Shown: positions 12,681 to 25,540, numbered from the stretch's first letter. The stretch is 64,000 nt of DNA from Agapanthus africanus (GCA_030015575.1 JASDDO010000006.1:205101632-205165631); one strand, 5' to 3'. A program made the numbers and translations. The notes: generated by a model not told the origin, from the sequence alone.

Positions 12681-15468
12681 ACCATATCACGCCTTAATCA
12701 AGATAATAATATGGATGTATTGACCGAACCCGCTTGTTATACTGAGCTGGGGAACGTTGGTCCCGCTCCAACTTATAATTATTATAAGACAGAGCAGGAA
12801 ATAGGGGAATACCAGAATTCCTATGCCGCCCAAACGAAGAAAGTGCATATGATGCATCTCCTTCGGGTGTGTTCATTACAAAGAACTGTTTCTCAGTATC
12901 CTCTGCATCCTGGGTATTTGATACCAGATCCGGATCCCAGTTATGTAATCTGTTACATAGGGCTATAAAAAGGTAGAAAAACTGAGAACAGGTGATAAGT
13001 TTCATGAGACAGAAAATGGGGCAAGTGTTGCTGCCAAGTCTGTTGGTCACTGTCACCCTGTATTACCAATACATTGATTCTGAACAAATGCTATTAGATA
13101 CCAAACCTGATATACAAAATCATATCTATCTCTTTATTAGTAAAGAAATGATAAAATTTTGTATTGCTGGATAATGTTTTGAACATTTCCTATATCAAAA
13201 GTTGATCGGTTCAGGCACGTTATCTAAAAGCATTGATGTTCTAAATCAAACTACAGTTCCTAGTATACAGAACACACACAAGAGGAAGAGTTCAGAAATG
13301 AACGAATCCTTCTTGAGGCATTGTAGACTAGGTCATATCAATGCGACCCGACTGACTGAAGTTACATTTTAGATGCATATTTAAATCAGTTTGAATTTAC
13401 ATCTTGTGAAACTTGCCAGTCACGTCAAAAAGATTAGATGACCATAGCTCCGTTTACTGGAAACAGAGAAAGAGTTGGTAAACTCTTGGGGATGATACAT
13501 GATGATGTATATAAAGTCCCCTGTCTACACATGCCAGGACCGGTTCTTTGTACTTCACTACATTCTCTAATGATCTCTCAATATTCAGTCATATGTTCCT
13601 TTGAAACATAAGTCCGAACCTTTTGAGATATTCACAGAATATAAGTTAGAAGTAGAGAACCAAAATACGGGTATAAGTATTATGTCCTATGATAAGATCA
13701 GGGAGGAGAATACTTGTGCATGGAATTCTTGGACTATTCTAAAAGGAAAATGAGATTCTCTCTCAGTATTACTCCTCTGAATACACCACAGCACAACGGT
13801 TTATCAGGGCGGAGAAATCGCACTGTATTAGATATGGTGTACTCTATGATGAGTACTACCGAGTTACCTATTTCCTTTTAGGGTTGTGCACTTGAGAAGC
13901 TGCATACCTATTGAATTAGGTTCGAATCAGATCACTGCCTACCACTCCATTTGAGATATGGTATGGGAAGAGCCTATCTCTTAAATAAGTTAAGATTTAG
14001 GATTGTCCGGCCTATGTCTAAAGCAAAATCCGGACAAGATCGAGGCAAGGTCAGTTCTTTAGAACTGGAAAGGTTCCGGCTATACATAACTGCAGCTGAT
14101 GATTTGACAGAACCAAAGGATTCAATAGTCCCCAACGAACCTCAGCCTCTCCGCCGATCTAATAGGGTTCCTCACCTGCCTGAGAGATACCTCGGTTTCT
14201 CGATGACAGTGGAAGCGAGGATTGCATCATGAGATGATGACCCAACTAGTTTCGAGCAGGCCATCAAGAGTAGGGACTCTATAAGGATGGCTGGATGCTT
14301 AACGATCTGAGATGGAATCCACATACACCAACAAAGTATGGACTTTGGTTGCAATATCTGAAGGGTTAAATCCCCATCAGGAGCAAGTATATCTTGAGAA
14401 GATTACTTGGTGTAAATGGAAAGGTTGTGACTTTCAAAGCTAGACTTGTTAAAGGTTTTAGTCATCAACCAGGTGTGGACAATGATAAAACTTTTTCCAG
14501 GGACTATACTTAAGTCCATCCAGATCTACTTACCATTGCTACATACCATGACTACGATATCTGGTGGTTGGGTGCCATGACTACTTTTCTAAATAGTGAT
14601 TTAGAAGAGAACGTCTATAAGAACACAGCCAGAGGGCTTCGTAAACAGTGGGAGCAGCGGAAACATATGCAAGTTGGTTTACAGGATAAAGCAGGCATCG
14701 CGGAGTTGGAACATCTGTTTTGATGTGGTAGTCAAAGAGTTTGACTTCATCAAAATGGTAGATGAACCTTGTATGTACAAAAGGGTAGTATGGAGTATGG
14801 TAATGATCCTCGTAGAGTACGTGGATGACATACTCTTGATAGGAAAGGAGTTTCCTATGCTACGAACGGTCGATCTCCTCTTATCACATAGATTCTCCAT
14901 AAAGGATCAAAGTGATACCTCCTAAATCCTGAGATTTGGATCTATGAGATAGATCTAAATGGATGTTAGGATTCTCACTAGCTATAGTGAGATAGTATTA
15001 GTTGATTCTGGGGAGAATCACTGGAAAGGTTCCATGGTGATAAGGACGACTGAATATCAGTCGTGGGCATTGTCTTTACCCTCAGTGGAGGGACGGTATG
15101 TTGGAAGAGTTCCAAGCTAGATACCGTGGCAAACTAGACGATAAGGCTCGTAACATCGCTATTATAGATACTACCAAAGATGCAGTTTGGGTGTATATTG
15201 GTTCATAAGATGAACTAGGTTCCTACCATTGTATGAAAATGGAAGTGTGGCTTTGGTCCAGGAACCCCGATCCCATCAGTGACCCAGACATATTCTGAGG
15301 AAGCATCACCAGATCATGGAGATAGTTGATATCCAGGGTGATCGAGGTTAGGAGAGTAGACTCAGAGGACAACACGGCGGATCCACTTACGAAGGCCTTT
15401 TCCTAGAGAGAGACTCATATGGGATGGTTGAGTATGTGATACTGCAACCACTGCTATAGATGGCCCTA
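12681..15468 (+). pseudogene. Decayed gag-pol of D, gag and part of RT deleted
   Basis: Frameshifted copia remnants in the correct order. The text passes from the gag start region almost directly to the protease (SGVFITKNCFSVSSASWVFD, near 12860), so gag and its zinc knuckle are deleted. Integrase traces follow (HCRLGHINATRL near 13320; TPQHNGLSGRRNR near 13785), then RT with DIWWLGAMTTFLN and VEYVDDILLIG (near 14806). After SHRFSIKDQ the RT end and RNase H start are missing; RNase H text returns with VQEPRSHQ near 15260. No product is expected. Confidence 0.85.
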
Positions 15469-15483
15469 GTGCAAGTGGGAGAT
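15469..15483 (+). other. Polypurine tract of D
   Basis: GTGCAAGTGGGAGAT directly before the 3' LTR. Confidence 0.9.
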
Positions 15484-15884
15484 TGTTAGTTATATGTATG
15501 CCCTAGAGGCCATTACTGTACATTGGATGTATATTGTAGTGGATGCTGGGACATAGGTAGGACTTTCTTACTCGACATGATAGTATGCTATCTGGTTGCT
15601 CTTTATCTTAACATGTATACTTGCTGTCTCTATGATTACATGTTGATAAAGCCCTTAGGATGTGTACTCGACTTCCAGGACTATGATGTAGATCATACTA
15701 GTGGGGCCTGGGTAGTCAATGAGTACATCCTTCATTGTTCCTAGTCATGGGAATATCGAGACGAGGCATCGATATTCCAGAGTAGACTAGCGTATATCTT
15801 CTCGACCCATGCGATGGACGATGGATGATCCCATATCCATTGGTGTTTGACATCAGAGATGGTATGCGGGTGCTCAGTGGAGAC
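15484..15884 (+). repeat. 3' LTR of D, first part
   Basis: Matches the first 401 bases of the D 5' LTR with about 10 mismatches and a 4-base gap. It is cut by C after the duplication gagac and resumes at 25546. Confidence 0.94.
15880..15884. repeat. Target site duplication of C, left copy
   Basis: gagac, repeated at 25541-25545. It belongs to the D LTR. Confidence 0.96.
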
Positions 15885-18034
15885 TGTTGGAGATAGTGCC
15901 CTCATAGTCAATTATTGGATCGCAGGTACGTGATTGCAATGATTGCGGAGGACCTATCTCGGTAGGACAGTCTTACTCGAAATGATAGTATGCTATCTGG
16001 TTTGCCTTTATCAGTCGTGTACATGTTCAGGTGACTTATTGCATGTTACACTTTGATAGAGCCCTTAGGATCTTGCTTTACTACCAACAGTATGATGGCG
16101 ATCATATACGTGAGAGTTGGGTAGTTTATATGCATATCCTTAATTGTGGTCCCTAGTCGTGGGAGTTTCGAGACAGGGCATCGATACTCCGGAGTAGACT
16201 AGTGTATACAGTCGAGACCCCGACGAGGGGCGGTGGCCGGTCTCACAAGCCACTGGTGTCAGTTGGATCACCTAAGATGTATACAGGTGCTCATTGGGTT
16301 ATGAGTACACCGGACAGGACTCGCCGGGAATCTGCTAGTTAGTATTATATCTACCGTCAGATAGCAGTTCCCTGGTGACATGTGTACAGGTTAGTTCATC
16401 GACCTGAGGTCGTCATTTGTCTCGTGTGAGTTCCCACTGTGCTTTGATTTCTACCCTACCACGGCTCAAAGGAGTCGTGCAAACAGGTAGTTTTTGGGTA
16501 CAGTCACGAGCCATATGGAGGCACGTGAGCGGATCGGCAGGGGATTCGTCTCTCCCGGTATTGGGGGCGAGGTCGTGCTGTGTCTAGGAGAGCCATTACA
16601 CAAAGCCCACGGCCGTGGCAGGAGATTTACTGGTAGGTACTCCAGTAGTATCTCAGGGTGTTATTGGGCTTCACTCCGACACGACTTATACTGCTATTGG
16701 GGGTCTGACGTTGCTAGCCCCCTAGGCGGATATGCGATACTCATTGACGAACGGACCGGACTGTATATACATTGTCACTGTTAGGCTCAGTAGGGTTTCT
16801 GGATGAGTTCGCTCATCGGCCACCCTTGAGTGCACTCATCGGTCTCCCTTGAGGTCAGTCCGTGGGCAGCCGTTACGCATTGCTAGTGCCGCTGACGGTT
16901 TGTGGTTAAACCCACTGCCAGGGTACTGACGAGTCATTAGAGTCCCCCACAGACAGTTTCCCAAGTTCGGGCGAAACGTTGTAGAGGCCGTATGGTTTTA
17001 TGGCAGGGTTCGGAAAATGCACGTGCGTTTACGCACGTGTCGATTTTCGGACAGATGATACTGGTCGGCTTTGGTTTAAGCCGGATCCGAGTATTATATT
17101 GAGTAGGTATAATATCTTTGTCTCAGTTGCATTTGTATTCGGTCGTAATACAAATGCGGGTATATTTATACAGTTTCGGGGTTATCCTGAAAGTTGTTTC
17201 AGGATCACTTTTGGAAGTTACCAGTTTCCAGTTTTCTATCAGCCGTATTTTGACATTCGGTTAAATACGGATTTATCTTTTCTCGTTGTGGTGAGTCAGT
17301 GTTCTAGAAGATTCTAGAGAGGGTGACAAGGCTAGTGACTCACTTGAGTCATTAATGGTTCATTAATGATAAAGCATGACTAGGTTTAATATGATTGGTT
17401 TGCTTTTAATAATATCAAGTGATTCATGCTTTGTTGTTAGGTTGTGATAAGTATGAAGGGATATGGTCACCACTTGAAGCTACTACCATCACCCCCCTTC
17501 TTCATATATTTGGCTGGCCCTCTCTTTCCTCCCCACTTGATTGATATGAGAAAATTATGGTTGTAAAAGGAAAAGAGTATAGTTTTGGAAGCATATAAAT
17601 TTCCTAGTTCATTTCTTGTTCCATTTCATTTCCATCGGCAACTTCATTTACCGATCGTCCACGGACTTGGACGAAGTGAGACAAAGTCATCTACTCATTC
17701 TCTACATCATTCTTGGTCGTCTCTTTTAGCAAACTTGACGATCGAGTTGCCTCGAGTCAGAGGCGGGAGCCCGTTTAAAGAACCGATCATGTGGTGCCAC
17801 CTCGACGAGGAGATCGGAGATCGAAGAGATCGGAGCAGCCGCAACGGAGCGTGGGATGATGGTTGAAGAACGAAGGACTCGGATCGTTCGGTACAACCTT
17901 TCTACACTCTTTACAGTTTGTTAGTTTAGCAATAATGGCAGATCCGGGTTAAAGTATACGATAGCGCCAGTTTAAAAGTTTTGTTCCGCATTATGGCGTC
18001 TGTAGACGGCCGGGGCGCTAACGTAGACTTAACA
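15885..18034 (+). repeat. 5' LTR of C
   Basis: TGTTGGAG to CTTAACA, 2150 bp. It carries the shared copia block and a perfect hairpin CACGTGCGTTTACGCACGTG (17020-17039), which holds two G-box cores. Confidence 0.96.
17505..17513 (+). promoter_or_regulatory. Possible TATA box of the C LTR
   Basis: TATATTTGG before GGCCCTCTC. The 3' LTR copy reads TATATATGG (near 25011), and B has CTATATTTGTGGCCGGCC on its minus strand. Position and conservation fit a core promoter, but the start site is unknown. Confidence 0.35.
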
Positions 18035-18035
18035 G

Positions 18036-18048
18036 TGGTATCAGAGCC
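18036..18048 (+). other. Primer binding site of C (tRNA-iMet)
   Basis: TGGTATCAGAGCC, perfect over 13 bases, one base after the LTR. Confidence 0.95.
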
Positions 18049-18245
18049 TCACCATTTTGCTATGCTAACTTGTGCTAACGCGTTTAAAACATCGATCCGA
18101 CCGAAAATCGAAAACTGCAAAAATCCAAGCCGACAGTTTCTGTTGATTTTAAACGGTGTCAAAATTGATTTCTGTATATCTTAAAAATCCGTGCAGGCGT
18201 TTTTAAGAGCCACGAAAAAATTTGGGGTCGTGATCCCTCCAAGCT

Positions 18246-18293
18246 GCCGCGGAAGGGCGGCCAAACCCATGGTTTGGCCGCGCATCCGCGGCC
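18246..18293 (+). other. GC-rich triple hairpin in the C leader
   Basis: GCCGCGGAAGGGCGGCC, then CCAAACCCATGGTTTGG (7-bp stem), then GGCCGCGCATCCGCGGCC (7-bp stem). It starts 211 bases after the LTR end. Confidence 0.78.
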
Positions 18294-18779
18294 ACGTGGG
18301 GAGCACGTGCTCCCAAATTTGGTCAGTGGTTTCTGTGTTGGATTTTGGGGTTTTTGGTTAATATAGTTGTGGCCCAGGTTTTATTACTGTTCACCAGTAA
18401 GCAGTGGGGCCCACTTTTTGATAATTGGTCCTTTGGTCGATCGTAATTTAAACACGTTAGTTTACAGTGCTTACATTATATCTCCGACCGGGAATGTCAT
18501 TTGATCGGTAAACCGCGTCTGATTGCTATAGTTCTTTTAGACGGGTTTGCGAACGTGACATTCGCGTTGATGTTCTGTGTTGTGCTGTGATGTTGCGGAT
18601 TTGTCGTGGTGGATAGCAGTGTGCAATGGTAGTACAGTTTGAGTTTATTTGTACATTTGATATTGCGGGGCGAGCGTCCAACTTGTGGACAGCCGTCACT
18701 GCCTGTTGTATAATATTCTTTTGGGGCACGATCAGGTTGCGGTCGATGTACCTATTGTACTATTTTTCATTACTGTACT

Positions 18780-19043
18780 AGGTTTTGCCCCGAGACGGAG
18801 TGCACGGATAGCCGGGTTCGGGAAAGCAACGGGTCCGCATCTCATGGCTTTGAGAGGAAGAGGGGCCCCACTTCAGAATTGGCAGACTATTCGCCGCACT
18901 CGTAGGGGGTACAGGTTGACCCAAGGAGGGGTGCTCAATTTACCGGATTCCGTGAAGTGCCGGGTGTTCCATTCACTATGCTGTGGGGACTACCTCGCTT
19001 CAGGTTTTGGCGGGTAACTTGCCGCGCCCGTAGGGGTCTAGGT
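18780..19043 (+). repeat. Tandem duplication in the C leader
   Basis: Two diverged units of about 130 bp, each running from a GGAG(T/G)GCAC-like start to a CGTAGGGG end. The same pair occurs inverted in B near 30840-31106. A and D have one unit, so the duplication marks the B/C family. Confidence 0.65.
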
Positions 19044-20334
19044 TTCATTGCACAGGCTATCCACACGACAGGGGAACTCGAGTTTCAGCAGCTGCTCTGT
19101 GAAACTCGGGGATCCTAGATTATCTGTATTGTTCTGTGATGCTTATTACTTTTCTGTAATGTTGCATACTATCACGCCTGGAGCGATTATGTATATTGGT
19201 TTATATACTATTAGATGTTTTATATGTTTTACACCCGTGCTAGTCCAGTCCCCGCTCTGTCGTTAGTTAAGTAACCTAACGGGTGATGACGGGACCCAGT
19301 GACGAATGCGGATGGCATATACGTACATTTTATTTTCGTTCTTTTCTGGTGTGATTAAAATGATGGGACTGCGTTGATTCTGATCAACGCAAAGTAAAAA
19401 CAAACCTGTTTACAGTTGTTGGAACAATTTAAAAAGTGTTATTGCAAAGACGTTTCCTTTTGTTATGCATAGCGGTATTCAGCGAAATATCCTGCACCTC
19501 ATTCGACGGGGCAAGGGTTGATATCCCTTCACCGGGACTGACCCCTTGGGCAGAAGTTTGCGTCAGGGTAATAACTTCACTATAGTCGATTACAAGTTAC
19601 TTTGCATAGCGGTATTCAGTGGAATATCCTGCACCTCATTCCACGAGGAAAGAGCCGAGATCCCTTTACCGGGAGTGACCTCTTTAGCAAAAGGTTTTCG
19701 CCACTATATTTTAAAAAGCTATCAGGTTCCTTCAGCGATATCAAGTTCACTACGCTAAAGGTTTTTCGCCAAAAACCAGCCGTAGCCCTCCGTCACTTCT
19801 TTTGGGTATTCGGTAGTATTCAAGCTACGCATTTTGACCAACGCCAAGGCATAGTGTTTGGTAGCTGCTGGGTATTCAATTGTTGCATAGATAGATGAGT
19901 TAGTTTGGGACAGTCGTTCTGCCGATTGGCCAACGTCAGGGGCATGTGCGGGTGGGTTCAAATTGACAAGATAATGATGGGTAGAACTTGGCATGTGACT
20001 TATGACATTTTGACCAACGTCAAGGTTATAAGAGCATGGGGCAAAATTGAAATCGGGAGTTTCTAAAGAAACTGAAACTTGCCAAGTATGCGTATACCTT
20101 CTGGAGTATGAGTAACATGGATGTATTCCATCACGTTATCATGCGATGAGAGTTGGATCCCGATTCCCACTGATGAGTTTCTTTACTCTTCGGGTGATCC
20201 CGATTGATTCTTCTTTAGGTTTGGAGGAGAATTTGACAGGACAGTGGGAGGTTTCCGGATTAGATAAAGTGATAACCATTCTGATCTAGGTTAGAGTGCA
20301 CGCAGAGTGTTTCTTTTCTCTCTCTCTTTGGCAG

Positions 20335-23300
20335 CGACCTTTGACCGACCCTAGACTATGACTCAGTGACCAGGTTGACCGAACCTTCTTAAAATACTGG
20401 CTTTTGGATTGTCTATGTTGCATAAGTCATTGCCACTCCTTCTTTTACCCTTTGATTTTCTCAGAACACCCGTATTACTACGGATATCCACTTCCATTGG
20501 ATAGATCCATCGTATGGTTATATACGAACTCGAAGGGACTTCTTCGAGGATGGATCCAGGTTCAGGAGGAAAAGAATTGGTTTATTCAGTTGTCTTTTAT
20601 TATCACCTTCTCTCAGGTTGCGAGAGCTCCTTGGTTTAGGAGAGTACACCTATTACGCTTATTGGATAGTCTTATTCCAAACCATAGGCTGGTGCCGAAA
20701 GGTAGGGAATGAAGAAAACCAATTAGCCTAAGTAGGGTGTGCAGAAGGTAATATGTAAAGACAAAATAAAGGGATTAGAAAGAGGGCAAAGTAAATTGCG
20801 ACTGATATCATTCACGACTAAAACCGCGTACTTCATCGCCACTCCTATTTCACCTTTAAAAGAATAAGGTATTATTCAGTTGTCTTTTATCATCACCTTC
20901 TCTCGAGATGCGAGTACTCCTTGGTTTAGGAGGGTACACCTATTATGCTTACTGGATAGTCTTCTTCCAAACCATAGGCTGGTGCCGAACGCTAGGGAAG
21001 GAAGAAAACCATTTAGCCTAACGATGGTGTACAGAAGGTAACGACTAAAGACAAATAAAGGGATTTGGAGAGATGGCAATAAAATATACGGTTGAAGTCA
21101 TGAATTGGATTATGGAAGAGGCATTACTAAGAATACCAGGATACCCCTACGAAACATTTTCATGTTTCAGTGCATTGTTAAAGGAAAAACTGTTTTCCCG
21201 ATTAGACACTTACTCCAAGAGGTATGTATTTACCAGGTTTCATTCTCATATCTGTATGGTTTTACAGATGATGAGTGGGAGTAAGATATTGGGAATTAGG
21301 TGATTATCCTCATTATATCGGAATTCGTTGTAATTGGTGATATTTGAGGAAATCACCAGGATACAGTTTTCCACCTACAGCGCACAGGTTATGAGTTGTT
21401 CAACTCAGCGGACTTATACAGAGTATTGTATGTTGTCCAGTGTCCATCAGGACAAAGGGGTAGGTCGTCGTACTATGTTCTGTTTACTTATAACTTCTCT
21501 AGTATTTAGACAAGTGTTTCGTAGAAATACAAGGTCTAAGTTTTGAGATGTTGTGGGTATAAGAATAAAGTATAGAACCAGGTGTCACAAGTATCGGGAT
21601 TCTTCAAAGAGATCGAAGATGTAGATTCTTGTGATTGGTATTCAGATGATAGTGATGGTTTTGAGAAACGTGTTTCTCTTTCAGATTACTCATAATTGGA
21701 TGGATTCCTAAGTTGAGTAATGCTGATTAGCCTCTTTCCATTAAGTTGATATGCACTGGAGACAGATGCATGATATGAATATGGTTCCAATTAAATAAGT
21801 GCCAAAGTTTCTGTATTGGATATAGAATGGATCGTACCTTAAAAGAAATTAAGGTACGGGGAATTGTCCAGCTTATGCTTAAAACCAGACTCTGGATAAC
21901 TCAGGGCACGTTTCTGTAGTGGCTGTTTGTGGGTTGACCTTGGCTATGACGAGGGTTGATATTCTACCATTTGGAAGATCAATAGTGATATTGTTCTTGA
22001 CTCGCCACAGTTTTAGTAAAATGGAACTTTTTCAGAAAACAGTAGTGGGAGTATGGTAGAACTGGAAGTGATTCCAGAACCGCGAACGATTACGGAAAAT
22101 TTAATAGGACCTATACATTCAATCAGGTTTGACATTCCAATAGCCACTCCGCAGATATGGTGGGTAACCTCAGACACCCGAGAGGTACTTCGGTAGCCTC
22201 AAGGACGGTGACAGGGAGGTTCTTATCTACCCAGACTTGACACTACTGTTGTTCCAGGATATGAGACCCGGTAGGAGGGTTGTCGTAGTCAGTGGGAGCA
22301 GTGGAAGCATAGTGGGCAAGATGCTTATATCTATTTATAGACTTGAGCAGTTATAGCGGAGATAGATCATCTAATTTTGATGTGACAGTCATGGGTTTGA
22401 CTTCAATCAGAATAGAGGATGGATCTGTTAAGAAGGTAGTAGAGTGTGATGTCATGGTATTTGTATGACATACACAGAGTGGGAAGTAAAATTCCTATAC
22501 TACGATCGGTTGTACTATGGTCGTCACACAGTTGTTTCTCCAGACAGGACATGGATATAATATTAGACATTCTGGTTTCTGGATCTATGGTTTTAGATCT
22601 GGATTTGGGTAGTTTCCCAATGTGGGTACTTTGACAGATATTCTAATGGTTTTTGGAATAGTTGACTCCTAGCATGGTGGTGTACCTGCAGGTGATGGAG
22701 TCACCCTCTCTAAAGGTGTCTTACAGACTAAAGGGGAGAGGGATGTGCATGATTGGCAGATCACTTGCTTAGGCAATTGAGTCAATCATGAGATGTCAAG
22801 TACCACACCAGATGTTGTTTTTGCACTAGATGCAATAAGTTTGTATTAATCCAATCCTGGAGAAACATAAGGAAGCAGTTTTAGAACATTAGTACATGTT
22901 CTATGGATTTGATAACGGCAGCCTCTTTCGGGAGACGGTTATCATTCCAGGCTTCAAAGGTGACATGGATGACAGAGTGATTGTCAGAGTTTTAGTTTTC
23001 CCTCTGACGAGGGACAGTATTATGGACAGGTGGTTCCAGAGGATACTGTGGGTGGCATGGTGCCGGATACTGATTAGGTTCAGTGATCCATACAGTCTAA
23101 GAAGTTTGGATATGGAGTTCATTTATGAACTAAGGTCCCATCAGATATCCAAACATATTCTAAGACAGGTACTACTCAATTCGGGAGATGGCTTTCTCCG
23201 CGAACTTGAGATTTAGAGAGATATTGAAAGATACTTCTAGGCGGATCCACTCACCGAGGCTATTTCTCGAACACAATAGTTTTACAAATGGGCTTTGTGA

Positions 23301-23375
23301 AACTGATTAGTAGTGGAGTTGGATGTTCGGTTTCACACGGGCTGTGAGTAGTCGACATCGCAATATTAGCCTTGA
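20335..23375 (+). pseudogene. Degenerate gag-pol region of C
   Basis: No open frame of note. The first part (to about 21100) is a roughly 290-bp duplicated block that I cannot match to gag. Later text is recognisable only by comparison with A: integrase end near 21740-21900, the variable region before RT near 22040-22200, the YVDD region near 22460, and the RNase H end near 23220-23280. Many frameshifts and stops are shared with B. It makes no product. Confidence 0.75.
20549..21120 (+). repeat. Tandem duplication of about 290 bp in C
   Basis: Two units, each containing TTATTCAGTTGTCTTTTAT, then CTCCTTGGTTTAGGAG and CCATAGGCTGGTGCCGAA. They are about 290 bp apart. Both units are also present inverted in B (about 28760-29310), so the duplication predates their split. 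Confidence 0.78.
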
Positions 23376-23390
23376 GTGCAAGTGGGAGAT
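23376..23390 (+). other. Polypurine tract of C
   Basis: GTGCAAGTGGGAGAT directly before the 3' LTR. Confidence 0.93.
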
Positions 23391-25540
23391 TGTTGGAGAT
23401 AGTGCCCTCATAGTCAATTATTGGATCGCAGGTACGTGATTGCAATGATTGCGGAGGACCTATCCCGGTAGGACAGTCTTACTCGAAATGATAGTATGCT
23501 ATCTGGTTTGCCTTTATCAGTCGTGTACATGTTCAGGTGACTGATTGCATGTTACACTTTGATAGAGCCCTTAGGATCTTGCTTTACTACCAACAGTATG
23601 ATGGCGATCATATACGTGAGAGTTGGGTAGTTTATATGCATATCCTTAATTGTGGTCCCTAGTCGTGGGAGTTTCGAGACAGGGCATCGATACTCCGGAG
23701 TAGACTAGTGTATACAGTCGAGACCCCGATGAGGGGCGGTGGCCAGTCTCACAAGCCACTGGTGTCAGTTGGATCACCTAAGATGTATACAGGTGCTCAT
23801 TGGGTTATGAGTACACCGGACAGGACTCGCCGGGAATCTGCTAGTTAGTATTATATCTACCGTCAGATAGCAGTTCCCTGGTGACATGTGTACAGGTTAG
23901 TTCATCGACCTGAGGTCGTCATTTGTCTCGTGTGAGTTCCCACTGTGCTTTGATTTCTAACCTACCACGGCTCAAAGGAGTCGGGCAAACAGGTAGTTTT
24001 TGGGTACAGTCCCGAGCCATATGGAGGCACGTGAGCGGATCGGCAGGGGATTCGTCTCTCCCGGTATTGGGGGCGAGGTCGTGCTGTGTCTAGGAGAGCC
24101 ATTACACAAAGCCCACGGCCGTGGCAGGAGATTTACTGGTAGGTACTCCAGTAGTATCTCAGGGTGTTATTGGGCTTCACTCCGACACGACTTATACTGC
24201 TATTGGGGGTCTGACGTTGCTAGCCCCCTAGGAGGATATGCGATACTCATTGACGAACGGACCGGACTGTATATACATTGTCACTGTTAGGCTCAGTAGG
24301 GTTTCTGGATGAGTTCGCTCATCGGCCTCCCTTGAGTGCACTCATCGGTCTCCCTTGAGGTCAGTCCGTGGGCAGCCGTTACGCATTGCTAGTGCCGCTG
24401 ACGGTTTGTGGTTAAACCCACTGCCAGGGTACTGACGAGTCATTAGAGTCCCCCACAGACAGTTTCCCAAGTTCGGGCGAAACGTTGTAGAGGCCGTATG
24501 GTTTTATGGCAGGGTTCGAAAAATGCACGTGCGTTTACGCACGTGTCGATTTTCGGACAGATGATACTGGTCGGCTTTGGTTTAAGCCGGATCCGAGTAT
24601 TATATTGAGTAGGTATAATATCTTTGTCTCAGTTGCATTTGTATTCGGTCGTAATACAAATGCGGGTATATTTATACAGTTTCGGGGTTATCCTGAAAGT
24701 TGTTTCAGGATCACTTTTGGAAGTTGTCAGTTTCCAGTTTTCTATCAGCCGTATTTTGACATTCGGTTAAATACGGATTTATCTTTTCTCCTTGTGGTGA
24801 GTCAGTGTTCTAGAAGATTCTAGAGAGGGTGACAAGGCTAGTGACTCACTTGAGTCATTAATGGTTCATTAATGATAAAGCATGACTAGGTTTAATATGA
24901 TTGGTTTGCTTTTAATAATATCAAGTGATTCATGTTTTGTTGTTAGGTTGTGATAAGTATGAAGGGATATGGTCACCACTTGAAGCTACTACCATCACCC
25001 CCCTTCTTCATATATATGGCCGGCCCTCTCTTTTCTTTACACTTGATTGATATGAGAAAATTATGGTTGTAAAAGGAAAAGAGTATAGTTTTGGAAGCAT
25101 AGAAATTTCCTAGTTCATTTCTTGTTCCATTTCATTTCCATCGGCAACTTCATTTACCGATCGTCCACGGACTTGGACGAAGTGAGACAAAGTCATCTAC
25201 TCATTCTCTACATCATTCTTGGTCGTCTCTTTTAGCAAACTTGACGATCGAGTTGCCTCGAGTCAGAGGCGGGAGCCCGTTTAAAGAACCGATCATGTGG
25301 TGCCACCTCGACGAGGAGATCGGAGATCGAAGAGATCGGAGCAGCCGCAACGGAGCGTGGGATGATGGTTGAAGAACGAAGGACTCGGATCGTTCGGTAC
25401 AACCTTTCTACACTCTTTACAGTTTGTTAGTTTAGCAATAATGGCAGATCCGGGTTAAAGTATACGATAGCGCCAGTTTAAAAGTTTTGTTCCGCATTAT
25501 GGCGTCTGTAGACGGCTGGGGCGCTAACGTAGACTTAACA
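23391..25540 (+). repeat. 3' LTR of C
   Basis: Same length as the 5' LTR with 22 substitutions, four of them clustered near the TATA-like region. Confidence 0.96.

Larger units (their letters stand above)
18049..20334 (+). other. Untranslated leader of C
   Basis: No credible gene. In order it holds the GC-rich hairpins (18246-18293), a tandem duplication of about 130 bp (18780-19043) shared with B but single in A and D, two copies of the TTCACCGGGA block (near 19525 and 19665), three TTG(A/G)CCAACG motifs (near 19834, 19928 and 20007), and a polypyrimidine tract ending in GGCAG (20309-20334). Confidence 0.8.
15885..25540 (+). mobile_element. Copia element C, youngest insertion
   Basis: Uninterrupted 9656-bp element with two 2150-bp LTRs that I count as differing at 22 positions (1.0 %) with no gaps. 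It has a perfect tRNA-iMet primer site, a polypurine tract and 5-bp duplications. Its pol is a wreck, with the same lesions seen in the older B, so it moved while already defective. It lies inside the 3' LTR of D, the deepest layer of this stack. Confidence 0.96.

Noticed and set aside
22896..23216. 106-codon open frame in C
   Set aside because: It lies in the decayed RT/RNase H region, out of the ancestral frame.
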